Below, piece after piece: positions 1 through 9,674 of a stretch of 64,000 nucleotides of DNA. Numbering within the stretch: the stretch's first letter is position 1; each line of letters opens with the position of its first letter. The DNA comes from an uncultured Bacteroidaceae bacterium (GTDB taxonomy: Bacteria; Bacteroidota; Bacteroidia; Bacteroidales; Bacteroidaceae), in the NCBI GenBank assembly GCA_944320785.1, contig CALUIR010000008.1:1-64000 (forward strand). Direction: 5' to 3'. Made by a program: the position numbers and the translations under genes. The notes beneath the pieces are model-generated. The model had not been told where the DNA came from, did no database searches, and saw only the letters and a program-made list of their open reading frames with translations.

Positions 1-737
1 TCTCCGGCGATGGCGACGGGCTGGCCATCGGCGGCAACCACTTCATCCACGCCGTGCGCCGCAACATCGACATCAACATGGTGCTGCTCAACAACCGCAT
101 TTACGGGCTGACCAAAGGACAATACTCACCCACCTCGCCCCGAGGCTTCGTCAGCAAGTCATCGCCCTACGGCACCGTGGAAGACCCTTTCCGCCCGGCA
201 GAACTGACCTTCGGGGCAAGGGGACGCTTCTTCGCCCGTTGCGTGGCCGTGGACGGCCCGGCATCCGTCGAGGTGCTGAAAGCTGCCGCCCGCCACAAAG
301 GCACGTCCGTGGTGGAAGTGTTGCAGAACTGCGTCATCTTCAACGACGGCGCCCATGAAGCCGTGGCCACCAAGGAAGCCCGTACCCGCAACGCCATCTA
401 CCTGGAACACGGAAAACCGATGCTGTTCGGGCCCAACCGCGAGTTCGGCCTCATGCAGGAAGGATTCGGGCTGAAGGTGGTGAAGCTGGGCGAGAACGGC
501 ATCACGGAGAAGGACATCCTCGTGCATGACGCGCACTGCATGGACAACACCCTGCAACTGAAGCTCGCCCTGATGGAAGGCCCGGACTATCCCATCGCCC
601 TCGGCGTGATACGCGACGTGGAAGCCCCCACCTACGACCAGGCCGTGGCCGCGCAAATCGAGGAAGTGTCAGCCAAGAAGCCCTACCACAACTTCGCCGA
701 ACTGCTCATGACCAACGACACGTGGGAAGTGAAATGA
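1..737 (+). CDS. korB: 2-oxoacid (2-oxoglutarate-type):ferredoxin oxidoreductase beta subunit, 5' truncated
   Basis: The reading frame is open from base 3, so the gene begins outside the window; about 244 C-terminal residues are visible. The first residues read GDGDGLAIGGNHFIHA and continue to LLNN, the thiamine-diphosphate/Mg2+ binding signature (GDG...NN) of 2-oxoacid:ferredoxin oxidoreductase beta subunits. The following NRIYGLTKGQYSPTS and a late PYHNFAELL segment are typical of the KorB branch. In this family the beta subunit works with an alpha subunit (KorA, expected just upstream) to interconvert a 2-oxoacid plus CoA and acyl-CoA plus CO2 with ferredoxin in the cytoplasm. The substrate (2-oxoglutarate rather than pyruvate) is inferred from overall resemblance. 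A strong hairpin follows the stop codon, so this is probably the last gene of its operon. Confidence 0.9.
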   Translation, partial: SGDGDGLAIGGNHFIHAVRRNIDINMVLLNNRIYGLTKGQYSPTSPRGFVSKSSPYGTVEDPFRPAELTFGARGRFFARCVAVDGPASVEVLKAAARHKGTSVVEVLQNCVIFNDGAHEAVATKEARTRNAIYLEHGKPMLFGPNREFGLMQEGFGLKVVKLGENGITEKDILVHDAHCMDNTLQLKLALMEGPDYPIALGVIRDVEAPTYDQAVAAQIEEVSAKKPYHNFAELLMTNDTWEVK

Positions 738-761
738 CCCACCCGCCGGGAGAACGAACAA

Positions 762-795
762 ACGGGGGATGCGCCGCGCGCGGCGCATCCCCCGT
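762..795 (+). terminator. GC-rich hairpin after korB
   Basis: A perfect 15-bp inverted repeat (762-776 with 781-795, loop cgcg) lies 25 bases after the korB stop codon. There is no T-run, so it may act as an RNA 3'-end stabiliser or a factor-dependent terminator rather than a classical intrinsic terminator. Confidence 0.6.
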
Positions 796-856
796 CCCTC
801 ATGCCAGCCCGGAGACTACAAAGCCACCTTCATCACTTGCCACTGCCCTCCCTGCG

Positions 857-1117
857 TCACACATATTTATATATGCCGCCCGGCAAGCCCGCGAGCGGCA
901 ACGAGGCAACCGCCTCGGCGTGCCGCACTTGCGCCCCGCTTTGCGCATGCACTATGATGCCGGCTACGCCGGAGGCAGTGGCAATGCCGTCGGCGCAGGC
1001 GGCGGAGGTATCCTGCATGTACGCATTGATGCCGCGCCTGATGCCGTCAACTTTCAACTCCTGCACCTGTGCGCGGCCTGCCAACGCAAGCATCGCCGCG
1101 CAGGCCCATGCAAACAA
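857..1117 (-). pseudogene. Possible small or decayed secreted protein with signal peptide and sorting-domain-like tail
   Basis: This minus-strand frame has no ATG at its natural start; the best candidate is TTG at 1117. It encodes a hydrophobic leader (FAWACAAMLALAGRAQ) followed by only about 70 residues. The end, GIIVHAQSGAQVRHAEA then LPLAGLPGGIYKYV, resembles the last strands of a T9SS-type sorting domain (I.V....G..V ... L..LP.GIY). The frame could be the collapsed remains of a larger exported protein, a genuine mini-protein, or a chance GC-rich frame. No other convincing gene lies in 738-1446, and other open frames there look like products of GC bias. Confidence 0.3.
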
Positions 1118-1216
1118 TTTGCAAACTAAACTTGAAATGGGCTGCCCGCTTTGCTTTGTATGGACTGTTTACCATGCGGAAGGGGAGGCGCACACGGTGC
1201 GCAAGGGGAGGTGGAC

Positions 1217-1274
1217 ACCACGCGCACGGCAGGGGGCATACCACGCGCATGGTGCAAGGGATACCATGCGCGTG
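1217..1274. repeat. Imperfect 23-bp tandem repeat ending in a perfect hairpin
   Basis: Two head-to-tail units of 23 bp start with ACCACGCGCA (1217 and 1240), and a third partial unit starts with ACCATGCGCGTG (1263). Between units two and three the bases 1242-1253 and 1263-1274 form a perfect 12-bp inverted repeat with a 9-base loop, followed by cTTTTc. The hairpin sits between korB and the convergent gene at 1447-1863 and could end transcription from the left. Confidence 0.5.
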
Positions 1275-1446
1275 CTTTTCTTCCCCCTCCACAACGGCCT
1301 GTGGGGCATGTTTTAGGAGATGGCCTGAAGATTCCAATGACGGGCCGACCAACGGGAAAGCCCGCAACACAACGCCTTGGCAAGCTCCAAGGTAAGAAGC
1401 CCGCCGGATGGAATTGCAACTGATTATTACCACCGAGAAACAGACG

Positions 1447-1863
1447 TCATGCGCCTGGAGGCAGCACGCCGCCCTCCTGCACCACCTCGTCACCTTCGCG
1501 GCGCAACGACACCTCGCCGCCCTTGGCAGGGAGGTTAAAAAACGACGTGCGCCCCGACCGCCCGTCCGTCACGAACAGCACGCACTCATCGGCCACACGC
1601 GGCACCTCCAGGCAAAAGGAATCCGCCGGCACCGTGCCGACAAACACCAGGCTGTCGTTCACATGCACCAGCAGGGAATCTCCCGCGAAACCCCGCGACA
1701 AGCACACGCCGTAACGCTCCGCATACGCCCGCCCCGCCTCCGCCCGGCGCTGCAGCCGGTAGCTGGAATAAAGGAAAATCACAATCACCAAGATCACAGC
1801 AAAGGCCAAGATGCCGTTGCCCACCATAAACTGCTTGTTGACATTCAAATGGTTCTTCTTCAT
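1447..1863 (-). CDS. Small single-pass membrane protein of unknown function
   Basis: The 138-residue product starts at an ATG (MKKNHLNVNKQF). One strongly hydrophobic segment at about residues 16-33 (ILAFAVILVIVIFLYSSY) is followed by a basic patch (RLQRR), which suggests an N-terminal membrane anchor. The remaining roughly 100 residues look like a beta-rich exposed domain with alternating hydrophobic residues (SLLVHVNDSLVFVGTVPAD). I do not recognise the family. The gene is divergent from the rimP operon, and its start lies about 55 bases from the rimP promoter. Codon use and the clean start support a real gene. Confidence 0.65.
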   Translation of the reverse strand: MKKNHLNVNKQFMVGNGILAFAVILVIVIFLYSSYRLQRRAEAGRAYAERYGVCLSRGFAGDSLLVHVNDSLVFVGTVPADSFCLEVPRVADECVLFVTDGRSGRTSFFNLPAKGGEVSLRREGDEVVQEGGVLPPGA

Positions 1864-1917
1864 CCCTCAAGAATCGTTAATACTTCGGCGCAAAACTAAC
1901 AAAAAATCCACGAATAT

Positions 1918-1948
1918 TTTGCGCAGGCAAAGTATTATTGTATCTTTG
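1918..1948 (+). promoter_or_regulatory. Promoter of the rimP-nusA-infB operon
   Basis: TTTG at 1918-1921 and TATCTTTG at 1941-1948 are separated by 19 bases, an exact match to the Bacteroides primary-sigma consensus (-33 TTTG, -7 TAnnTTTG). Transcription should begin near 1955. Confidence 0.85.
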
Positions 1949-1971
1949 CAACCGAAATGGATGAACGGTGA

Positions 1972-1993
1972 GGGGCGATAGAGCCCCTTTTTT
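1972..1993 (+). terminator. Intrinsic-terminator-like attenuator in the rimP leader
   Basis: GGGGC (1972-1976) and GCCCC (1983-1987) form a stem with a 6-base loop, followed directly by six T residues. It lies downstream of the predicted start of transcription and upstream of the rimP start codon, so it is placed to attenuate rimP-nusA-infB rather than to end an upstream gene. Because NusA modulates termination at such hairpins, autogenous control is a reasonable inference. Confidence 0.6.
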
Positions 1994-2011
1994 ATTCTTA
2001 GACAGCAATAC

Positions 2012-2479
2012 ATGATTGAAAAAAGCTTCATTACCAGCATCGTAGAAGAGTGGCTGAAAGGCAGGGACTATTTCTTAGTGGACATAGCCATCGACCCCAA
2101 CAACAAAATCACCATCGAAATAGACCATGCGGAAGGCGTGTGGATTGAAGACTGTGTGGACCTGAGCCGGTTTATCGAGTCAAAGCTCGACCGCGACAAA
2201 GAAGACTTCGAACTGGAAGTAGGCTCCGCCGGCATCGGGCAACCCTTCAAAGTGCGCCAGCAATACTACATCCACATCGGGAACGAAGTGGAAACACAAA
2301 CAGCCGGAGGAGAGAAACTCACCGGCGTGCTGAAAAATGCCGATGAGGACCATTTCACCATCACCATCAAAAAGAAAGTCCGCCCCGAAGGAAGCAAACG
2401 CCCCAAAATCGTGGACGAAGACATCACCCTCAGTTACCAAGACATAAAATACACTAAATATCTAATCAACTTCAAATAG
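2012..2479 (+). CDS. rimP: Ribosome maturation factor RimP
   Basis: The 155-residue product has the normal RimP length and begins MIEKSFITSIVEEWL. The N-terminal alpha/beta domain contains the family pattern EIDHAEGVWIEDCVDLSR and then LEVGSAGIGQPF, where the usual family motif is (V/S)SPG. A C-terminal SH3-like beta domain follows, rich in alternating charged strands. RimP helps assemble the 30S ribosomal subunit. It is the first gene of the conserved rimP-nusA-infB block, with only 5 bases before nusA, and is driven by the promoter at 1918-1948 through the leader hairpin at 1972-1993. Confidence 0.95.
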   Translation: MIEKSFITSIVEEWLKGRDYFLVDIAIDPNNKITIEIDHAEGVWIEDCVDLSRFIESKLDRDKEDFELEVGSAGIGQPFKVRQQYYIHIGNEVETQTAGGEKLTGVLKNADEDHFTITIKKKVRPEGSKRPKIVDEDITLSYQDIKYTKYLINFK

Positions 2480-2484
2480 TTATT

Positions 2485-3744
2485 ATGGCTAAGAAAGAAG
2501 AAACAATCAGCCTAGTCGACACGTTCGCCGAATTCAAGGAACTAAAGAATATCGACAAGAAAACCATGGTGAGCGTACTGGAAGAATCGTTCCGCAACGT
2601 AATTGCTAAGATGTTCGGCACTGATGAGAACTATGACGTCATCGTTAACCCCGACAAAGGCGACTTCGAGATATGGAGAAACAGGAAAGTCGTGGCCGAC
2701 GACGAACTGGCCAACCCCAACATGGAAATCAGCCTAAGCGATGCAAGGAAAATCGATGCCTCCTATGAAATCGGCGAAGAAGTGACCGACGAGGTCATCT
2801 TCTCCAACTTTGGCCGCCGCGCCATCCTCAACTTGAGGCAAACATTGTCCTCCAAAATATTAGAACTCGAAAAAGACAGCCTCTATAACAAATACATCGA
2901 CAAGGTAGGCACCATCGTCAACGCTGAAGTCTACCAGATATGGAAAAAAGAGACACTCCTGCTCGATGATGAAGGCAACGAGTTGCTCCTTCCCAAAACT
3001 GAGCAAATCCCCAGCGACTTCTACCGCAAAGGAGAAACCGCACGCGCCGTCGTGGCACGAGTGGAAAACCAGAACAACAACCCCAAAATCATCCTGTCGC
3101 GCACCTCGCCGGTATTTCTGCAAAGGCTGTTCGAACAGGAAGTGCCAGAAATCAGCGACGGCCTCATCACCATCAAGAAGATAGCACGCATCCCTGGTGA
3201 AAGAGCCAAAATAGCCGTGGAATCCTACGATGACCGGATAGACCCTGTTGGCGCATGCGTCGGCGTGAAAGGCTCACGCATCCACGGCATCGTGCGCGAA
3301 CTGAGGAATGAAAACATCGATGTCATCAACTATACCTCGAACATCCAACTGTTCATCCAACGTGCATTAAGCCCGGCCAAGATATCGTCTATACGCCTGA
3401 ATGAAACGGACCGCAAAGCCGAAGTGTTCCTCAAGCCGGAAGAAGTATCGCTCGCCATCGGCAAGAACGGCATGAACATTAAACTGGCAAGCATGCTCAC
3501 CGAATACACTATTGACGTATTCCGGGAAATCAAAGAAGGGGAAGAAGATGATGAAGACATCTACTTGGATGAGTTCAAAGATGAAATAGACGAATGGGTC
3601 ATCAACGCCATCAAAGGTATTGGCATCGACACTGCCAAAGGCGTACTAAACGCGCCCCGCGAAATGATAATCGAAAAAGCAGACTTAGAAGAAGATACAG
3701 TGGATGACGTGATACGCATTCTGAAAGCAGAGTTTGAAGAATAA
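2485..3744 (+). CDS. nusA: Transcription elongation/termination factor NusA
   Basis: The 419-residue cytoplasmic protein has the NusA order: an N-terminal RNA-polymerase-binding domain (about 1-130), an S1 domain (about 135-205, containing VGTIVNAEVYQI), and two KH domains. KH1 contains GACVGVKGSRIHGIVREL near residue 255 and KH2 contains LAIGKNGMNIKLAS near residue 327. The C-terminus is a short acidic and helix-hairpin-helix-like region, as in other Bacteroidota; there are no long acidic repeats like those of E. coli. NusA controls pausing, termination and antitermination. The gene lies between rimP and infB and probably shares their transcript. The spacer to infB is 64 bases with no clear terminator. 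Confidence 0.96.
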   Translation: MAKKEETISLVDTFAEFKELKNIDKKTMVSVLEESFRNVIAKMFGTDENYDVIVNPDKGDFEIWRNRKVVADDELANPNMEISLSDARKIDASYEIGEEVTDEVIFSNFGRRAILNLRQTLSSKILELEKDSLYNKYIDKVGTIVNAEVYQIWKKETLLLDDEGNELLLPKTEQIPSDFYRKGETARAVVARVENQNNNPKIILSRTSPVFLQRLFEQEVPEISDGLITIKKIARIPGERAKIAVESYDDRIDPVGACVGVKGSRIHGIVRELRNENIDVINYTSNIQLFIQRALSPAKISSIRLNETDRKAEVFLKPEEVSLAIGKNGMNIKLASMLTEYTIDVFREIKEGEEDDEDIYLDEFKDEIDEWVINAIKGIGIDTAKGVLNAPREMIIEKADLEEDTVDDVIRILKAEFEE

Positions 3745-3808
3745 CAAAAAACCAACGGCATCTTCTTCCTTTCTGCTCTTCTATTCTTCAACCATTTAAA
3801 CATATAAT

Positions 3809-6800
3809 ATGACAATAAGGCTAAATAAAGTTTTAAGAGATTTAAATGTAGGAACAGCGACGGTCGTTGAATTCTTGCAGAAAAAGGGACATGTCATCGA
3901 GGCAAGCCCCAACACAAAAATAACGGAAGAACAATATGCCTTGCTGGTGAAAGAATTCAGCAAGGACAAGAACCTCCGCATCGAATCAGAGAAGTTTCTC
4001 CAAGAACGCCAAAACAAAGACAGGAACAAAACCGTTGTATCCATCGAAGAACATAACGAAAAGGAGGAAGCAGAAAATAACACCATAAAAGTAGCCATAC
4101 CAGAAGATTCACGTCCTCAAATCAAACATGTGGGGAAAATTGATTTGGACAACCTCCATAAAAAACAGCCGAAACCCGCACAAAACACATCTGAATCTAC
4201 CCACTCTCATGAAAACAAGATGCAAAACAATTATGCAGCTGATATTGTTTCTCCACAAAAAGATGCTGAAGAAGTTATAACACAGGACAAGCCTAAAATC
4301 ACATCGGAGGAGAAAAAACCTGCAGAAACCGTATTGCATGAAGGAGAGAAATTTACAACAGCAGAAAGAACAACACCAGAAAAAGCAGGAAAGCATCCAA
4401 CTAAAGAAACAAGCACCACAGGCAACAAATCAGATGATATCAAAACAGGACATGAAGAAACTGCTTCACAGCCGAAATCCGACCAAACTAACGAAAAAGA
4501 AGAGGATATATACAAAATACATGCAACCCCGTTAATTCACAATATTAATGTGGTTGGACATATCGACCTCGACACATTAAATCAATCTACACGTCCTAAG
4601 AGAAAAAGCAAAGAAGAAAAAAAGAAGGAACGTGAAGAAAAAGACAAACTTCGGCAAGAACAAAAAAAACAAATCAAAGACGCAATCATCAAAGAAGTTC
4701 GGAGAAGTGAAGAAAAGAAAGAAAAAGGCAATGAAAACACCGATGACGATAACAAAAAGAAGAAAAAAAGGAATCGCATCAACAAAGAAAGGATAGATAT
4801 TAATAGCATTAATGTAACCAATACGCCACGCCCTGCGTACAGCAATGACAAACGGGGAGCCAGCAACAACCAAGGGAACAAAAACAGCAACCGATTCAAA
4901 AAACCTCAATCAAAAATTGAAGTAAATGATGAAGATGTAGCAAAGCAAGTAAAAGAAACATTAGCAAGACTTACAACAAAAGGCAAAAACAAAGCAGCCA
5001 AATATCGCAAAGAAAAGCGCGAGACTGCTCTCAACCGGCAGCATGAGTTGGAAAACATGGAAATGGCAGAGAGCAAGACCTTGAAACTTACAGAATTCGT
5101 CACCGCCAACGAATTGGCGAACATGATGAATATTTCTGTTAACCAAGTTATTAGTACATGTATGAGCATCGGGATCATGGTCTCCATCAACCAAAGATTA
5201 GATGCTGAGACAATCAACTTGGTCGCTGAAGAATTCGGATTCAAAACTGAATATGTCAGTGCCGATGTAGCCGAAGCCATTACAGAAGAGAAAGATAATC
5301 CAGAGGATTTGCAACCACGGGCACCCATCGTCACCGTAATGGGACATGTGGATCACGGAAAAACATCTTTGCTGGATTATATACGCAAAGCGAATGTCAT
5401 TGCAGGCGAAGCAGGCGGCATCACCCAACACATCGGTGCCTACAATGTCACATTGGAAAACGGCCGTCACATTACTTTCTTGGATACACCCGGACATGAA
5501 GCCTTTACGGCAATGCGTGCAAGAGGAGCCAAAGTAACAGACATTGCCATCATCATCGTAGCCGCAGATGACAATGTGATGCCCCAAACAAAAGAAGCCA
5601 TCAATCATGCTATGGCTGCAGGAGTACCAATCGTTTTTGCCATTAACAAAATAGACAAACCAACAGCCAATCCCGACAAAATCAAGGAGGAATTGGCAAA
5701 CATGAATTTCTTGGTAGAAGAATGGGGAGGAAAATACCAATCACAAGACATTTCTGCCAAGAAAGGAACTGGAGTGGCCGAATTAATGGAAAAGGTATTG
5801 CTGGAAGCTGATTTGTTGGAATTAAAAGCGAACCCCAACCGACACGCCACAGGATCAATCATTGAGTCAACCCTAGATAAAGGAAGGGGATACGTAGCTA
5901 CTGTATTGGTCTCAAACGGGACATTAAAATTGGGCGACATCGTATTGGCCGGAACAAATTATGGCAAAATCAAAGCAATGTTCAACGAACGAAACCAACG
6001 CATCAAAGAAGCAGGTCCCTCAGAACCGGCTTTGATATTAGGACTAAATGGAGCGCCAACAGCCGGTGATGCATTCCACGTCATAGAAACCGAACAAGAA
6101 GCAAGAGAGATTGCAAACAGACGAGAACAATTGCAACGCGAACAAGGACTACGAACTCAAAAATTGCTAACTTTGGATGAAGTAGGACGCCGCATTGCTT
6201 TAGGAAACTTCCAAGAACTGAACATCATCGTAAAAGGTGATGTGGACGGTTCCATAGAAGCATTGAGTGACTCATTAATAAAACTTTCTACAGAACAGAT
6301 ACAGGTTAATGTAATACATAAAGCGGTAGGCCAAATATCCGAATCTGACGTGACTTTAGCCGCAGCCTCTGATGCCATCATTATTGGCTTCCAAGTACGC
6401 CCTTCTGCCGCAGCACGCAAATTTGCAGAACAAGAAGGTGTAGATATCCACATTTACTCCATCATATATGATGCAATAGAAGAAGTCAAAGCTGCCATGG
6501 AAGGTATGCTGGCACCTGAAATGAAGGAAGAAATCACTGCAACAATCGAAGTCCGTGAAACTTTCCACATATCTAAAGTAGGAACAGTTGCTGGCGCCAT
6601 GGTAAGAGAAGGAAAGGTCAAACGAACAGACAAAGCCCGCCTCATACGAGATGGCATTGTCATATTTACGGGAAACATCAATGCGCTGAAACGTTTCAAA
6701 GATGACGTAAAAGAAGTTGCAACCAACTTTGAATGTGGCATCAGCCTGCAAGGGTATAACGATATAAAAGTAGGTGACATCATTGAAACCTTCCAAGAAG

Positions 6801-6823
6801 TAGAAGTCAAGCAAACATTATAG
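3809..6823 (+). CDS. infB: Translation initiation factor IF-2
   Basis: The 1004-residue protein begins with an IF2 N-terminal motif ([21 protein letters not shown]). A very long, Lys/Glu-rich, low-complexity linker covers roughly residues 70-420, and a second small IF2_N-like segment follows ([14 protein letters not shown]). The GTPase core begins near residue 510 with GHVDHGKT, then [14 protein letters not shown] and AINKIDKP. Domains II to IV follow, including [20 protein letters not shown]-2 delivers initiator tRNA to the ribosome using GTP. The N-terminal part is AT-rich and A-biased. A hairpin at 6837-6877 follows the stop codon. Confidence 0.97.
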   Translation: MTIRLNKVLRDLNVGTATVVEFLQKKGHVIEASPNTKITEEQYALLVKEFSKDKNLRIESEKFLQERQNKDRNKTVVSIEEHNEKEEAENNTIKVAIPEDSRPQIKHVGKIDLDNLHKKQPKPAQNTSESTHSHENKMQNNYAADIVSPQKDAEEVITQDKPKITSEEKKPAETVLHEGEKFTTAERTTPEKAGKHPTKETSTTGNKSDDIKTGHEETASQPKSDQTNEKEEDIYKIHATPLIHNINVVGHIDLDTLNQSTRPKRKSKEEKKKEREEKDKLRQEQKKQIKDAIIKEVRRSEEKKEKGNENTDDDNKKKKKRNRINKERIDINSINVTNTPRPAYSNDKRGASNNQGNKNSNRFKKPQSKIEVNDEDVAKQVKETLARLTTKGKNKAAKYRKEKRETALNRQHELENMEMAESKTLKLTEFVTANELANMMNISVNQVISTCMSIGIMVSINQRLDAETINLVAEEFGFKTEYVSADVAEAITEEKDNPEDLQPRAPIVTVMGHVDHGKTSLLDYIRKANVIAGEAGGITQHIGAYNVTLENGRHITFLDTPGHEAFTAMRARGAKVTDIAIIIVAADDNVMPQTKEAINHAMAAGVPIVFAINKIDKPTANPDKIKEELANMNFLVEEWGGKYQSQDISAKKGTGVAELMEKVLLEADLLELKANPNRHATGSIIESTLDKGRGYVATVLVSNGTLKLGDIVLAGTNYGKIKAMFNERNQRIKEAGPSEPALILGLNGAPTAGDAFHVIETEQEAREIANRREQLQREQGLRTQKLLTLDEVGRRIALGNFQELNIIVKGDVDGSIEALSDSLIKLSTEQIQVNVIHKAVGQISESDVTLAAASDAIIIGFQVRPSAAARKFAEQEGVDIHIYSIIYDAIEEVKAAMEGMLAPEMKEEITATIEVRETFHISKVGTVAGAMVREGKVKRTDKARLIRDGIVIFTGNINALKRFKDDVKEVATNFECGISLQGYNDIKVGDIIETFQEVEVKQTL

Positions 6824-6836
6824 TAACCCAACACAA

Positions 6837-6877
6837 AAGTGAGAAGATGAATTGCAGAATAATCCATCTTCTCACTT
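6837..6877 (+). other. Intercistronic hairpin between infB and cvpA
   Basis: A perfect 13-bp inverted repeat (6837-6849 with 6865-6877, 15-base loop) fills the gap between the infB stop and the cvpA start. No T-run follows, so an RNA processing or stabilising element is more likely than an intrinsic terminator. Confidence 0.6.
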
Positions 6878-6888
6878 CTAAAGCCAAA

Positions 6889-7386
6889 ATGACCACAATA
6901 GATATCATATTCATTGCTATCACCTGCTTAGGCGCCTTAATCGGCATCGCAAAAGGATTCGTAAAGCAATTAGCAACAATTATCGGATTGATAGCAGGAC
7001 TAATCGCCGCCAAAGCACTACATGCTTCTTTGGCAGAAAAATTATACTCCACTATCACTGATTCCATGACAATTGCACAAATCATCTCATTCCTCACAAT
7101 ATGGATTATTGTACCACTTCTATTTATCTTTATTGCGGCATTGTTTACGAAAGCAATGGAAGCAATGTCATTAGGATGGATAAACAGACTTTTCGGCATG
7201 TTTTTAGGAGGACTAAAATATGCTTTACTGATATGCCTATTTATAAACGTACTAGAATATATTGACCCTGAAAGCCAAATCATCAAAAAAGAGAAAAAGC
7301 AAGAGTCTGTATTATATTATCCTCTGAAAAACCTTGCAGGTTCCTTTTTCCCAACCATAAAGCATATCACGCAACAATATATCTGA
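6889..7386 (+). CDS. CvpA family inner-membrane protein
   Basis: I place the start at the ATG at 6889 ([19 protein letters not shown]), giving 165 residues. An in-frame ATG at 6847 would begin inside the hairpin at 6837-6877 and adds 14 polar residues that spoil the expected membrane-inserted N-terminus. The protein shows about four hydrophobic segments and the family's [13 protein letters not shown] turn after the first helix, matching CvpA (colicin V production) proteins. The biochemical role of this family is not firmly known; it has been linked to envelope homeostasis. The gene lies between infB and sufB, 8 bases from sufB, and is likely co-transcribed with the suf genes. Confidence 0.85.
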   Translation: MTTIDIIFIAITCLGALIGIAKGFVKQLATIIGLIAGLIAAKALHASLAEKLYSTITDSMTIAQIISFLTIWIIVPLLFIFIAALFTKAMEAMSLGWINRLFGMFLGGLKYALLICLFINVLEYIDPESQIIKKEKKQESVLYYPLKNLAGSFFPTIKHITQQYI

Positions 7387-7394
7387 CAATAGTT

Positions 7395-8885
7395 ATGCAA
7401 TCTCCAAACCAATATAAAAATCCATCAACCAATAAGGGACTTGAATCATCAAATGACTTCGTGCGCAAAATCGCAGAAGGGAAATATAAATATGGATTTA
7501 CAACAAACATCCATACTGATATCATCAAGCAAGGGCTTAGCGAAGCAACCATTCGTTTGATCTCAGAAAAAAAGCAAGAACCAGACTGGTTACTGGAGTT
7601 CCGCCTGAAAGCATACCGCCATTGGCTGACAATGGATATGCCCACATGGGCACATTTAAACATTCCAAATATCGATTACCAAGCCATTTCCTATTATGCT
7701 GCACCTCAAAAAAAGAAAGCACCCAGTTCTTTAGAGGAAGTTGATCCTGAATTAATCAAAACATTCAACAAATTAGGCATCCCCTTAGAAGAACAAATGT
7801 CACTAAGCGGAATGGCTGTTGATGCAGTAATGGATTCTATCTCCGTAAAAACAACGTATAAAGAACATCTAATAGAAAAAGGAATTATCTTCTGCTCTTT
7901 TAACGAAGCAGTACAAGAACATCCAGATTTAGTAAAAAAGTACCTAGGAAGCGTAGTAAGCTACCGTGACAATTTCTTTGCTGCGCTTAATTCAGCCGTA
8001 TTTTCCGACGGCTCATTCGTTTATATTCCCAAAGGGGTCAGATGCCCAATGGAATTATCAACGTATTTCCGTATCAATGCACAAGGAACAGGGCAGTTTG
8101 AACGTACACTTATTGTTGCCGATGATGAAAGCTATGTATCCTACCTCGAAGGTTGCACAGCACCAATGCGTGATGAAAACCAACTCCACGCAGCTATCGT
8201 TGAAATCATTGTACATGACTATGCCGAAGTGAAATATTCCACTGTGCAAAATTGGTATCCGGGTGATATTGAAGGCAAAGGAGGCGTTTACAACTTTGTC
8301 ACGAAACGCGGCAACTGTCTAGGAAAAAGTTCAAAATTATCATGGACGCAAGTTGAAACAGGAAGTGCGATTACATGGAAATATCCGAGTTGCATCCTGA
8401 CAGGCGATGACGCAAGTGCTGAATTCTACTCCGTAGCTGTAACCAACAATCACCAACAAGCAGATACTGGAACTAAAATGATACACTTAGGGCGCAATAC
8501 CAAAAGTACCATCATTAGCAAAGGCATCTCCGCAGGCCACTCGCAAAATGCTTACCGGGGTTTAGTACGTGTTGCGCCCAATGCCGAAGGCGCACGCAAC
8601 TACAGTCAATGCGACTCACTCCTGTTAGGTTCCCAATGCGGCGCACATACATTTCCGTATATGGACATCCACAACGAAACCGCCATTGTGGAACATGAGG
8701 CCACAACATCCAAGATCAATGAAGATCAAATCTTCTATTGCAACCAACGGGGAATTTCTACCGAAGATGCCATTGGCCTTATTGTCAACGGCTACGCCAA
8801 AGAGGTACTGAACAAGCTCCCAATGGAATTTGCCGTAGAAGCTCAGAAGCTACTCTCCATCTCCTTGGAAGGAAGCATCGGATAA
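7395..8885 (+). CDS. sufB: Fe-S cluster assembly scaffold SufB
   Basis: The 496-residue protein shows the SufB core: [29 protein letters not shown], and [18 protein letters not shown]. The late segment [18 protein letters not shown] matches the SufB/SufD C-terminal signature. SufB forms the SufBC2D complex on which Fe-S clusters are built before transfer to apo-proteins. The next genes are sufC, sufD and sufS in the usual Bacteroidota order; sufA, sufE and sufU are absent from this cluster. The spacer to sufC is 32 bases. The organism's ferredoxin-dependent enzymes (such as KorAB at the left end) would depend on this pathway. Confidence 0.96.
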   Translation: MQSPNQYKNPSTNKGLESSNDFVRKIAEGKYKYGFTTNIHTDIIKQGLSEATIRLISEKKQEPDWLLEFRLKAYRHWLTMDMPTWAHLNIPNIDYQAISYYAAPQKKKAPSSLEEVDPELIKTFNKLGIPLEEQMSLSGMAVDAVMDSISVKTTYKEHLIEKGIIFCSFNEAVQEHPDLVKKYLGSVVSYRDNFFAALNSAVFSDGSFVYIPKGVRCPMELSTYFRINAQGTGQFERTLIVADDESYVSYLEGCTAPMRDENQLHAAIVEIIVHDYAEVKYSTVQNWYPGDIEGKGGVYNFVTKRGNCLGKSSKLSWTQVETGSAITWKYPSCILTGDDASAEFYSVAVTNNHQQADTGTKMIHLGRNTKSTIISKGISAGHSQNAYRGLVRVAPNAEGARNYSQCDSLLLGSQCGAHTFPYMDIHNETAIVEHEATTSKINEDQIFYCNQRGISTEDAIGLIVNGYAKEVLNKLPMEFAVEAQKLLSISLEGSIG

Positions 8886-8917
8886 TATCTAAAAAAACAT
8901 ACAACCCCATATCACCC

Positions 8918-9670
8918 ATGTTAGAAATAAAAGATTTACACGCAAATATCAATGGCAAGGAAATCCTGAAAGGCATCAACCTGACCATACGCCCAGGTGA
9001 AGTGCATGCCATCATGGGGCCAAACGGTTCCGGAAAAAGTACATTATCAGCTGTCCTAGTAGGCAACCCGGCCTACAAAGTCACTCACGGAAGCATTACA
9101 TTCTATGGGAAAGATCTACTGCAACTTTCTCCTGAAGACCGTAGCCATGAAGGGATATTCCTGTCATTCCAGTATCCGGTGGAAATACCCGGTGTCAGCA
9201 TGGTCAACTTCATGCGCACCGCTGTCAATGAGCATCGCAAATACAAAGGCCAACCACCGCTGTCAGCCTCTGAATTTCTCAAACTTATGCGGGAAAAGCG
9301 TGCTATTGTGGAATTAGACAACAAGTTGGCTAATAGATTTGTGAACGAAGGATTCTCCGGCGGTGAGAAAAAACGCAACGAAATATTTCAAATGGCCATG
9401 CTCGAACCACGGCTGAGCATACTCGATGAGACGGATTCCGGCCTTGACATCGATGCACTCCGCATCGTGGCAGAGGGCGTGAACAAACTGAAAACTCCTG
9501 AAACATCCACCATCGTCATCACGCACTACCAACGCCTGCTTGATTACATAAAGCCCGACATCGTGCATGTCCTTTACAAAGGACAGATTGTCAGAACAGC
9601 TGGGCCAGAATTGGCATTGGAACTAGAGCGCAAAGGGTATGACTGGATAAAGGAAGAAGTTGGAGAATAA
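8918..9670 (+). CDS. sufC: Fe-S assembly ATPase SufC
   Basis: The start at 8918 ([17 protein letters not shown]) gives the usual SufC length of 250 residues; the frame stays open further upstream into sufB but without family resemblance. Walker A is GPNGSGKST near residue 35. The Q-loop region reads [15 protein letters not shown], the signature is [11 protein letters not shown], Walker B is [12 protein letters not shown], and the switch His is in [11 protein letters not shown]. These are the SufC-type ABC ATPase features. SufC powers conformational changes in the SufBCD scaffold. Four bases separate its stop codon from the sufD start. Confidence 0.97.
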   Translation: MLEIKDLHANINGKEILKGINLTIRPGEVHAIMGPNGSGKSTLSAVLVGNPAYKVTHGSITFYGKDLLQLSPEDRSHEGIFLSFQYPVEIPGVSMVNFMRTAVNEHRKYKGQPPLSASEFLKLMREKRAIVELDNKLANRFVNEGFSGGEKKRNEIFQMAMLEPRLSILDETDSGLDIDALRIVAEGVNKLKTPETSTIVITHYQRLLDYIKPDIVHVLYKGQIVRTAGPELALELERKGYDWIKEEVGE

Positions 9671-9674
9671 ACCC

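Noticed and set aside
1408..1899. 163-codon plus-strand frame opposite the small membrane protein gene
   Set aside because: It has no domain or signal features and is the complement of the gene at 1447-1863.
6847..6888. Upstream ATG for cvpA
   Set aside because: It is buried in the perfect hairpin 6837-6877 and would add a polar segment before the first membrane helix.
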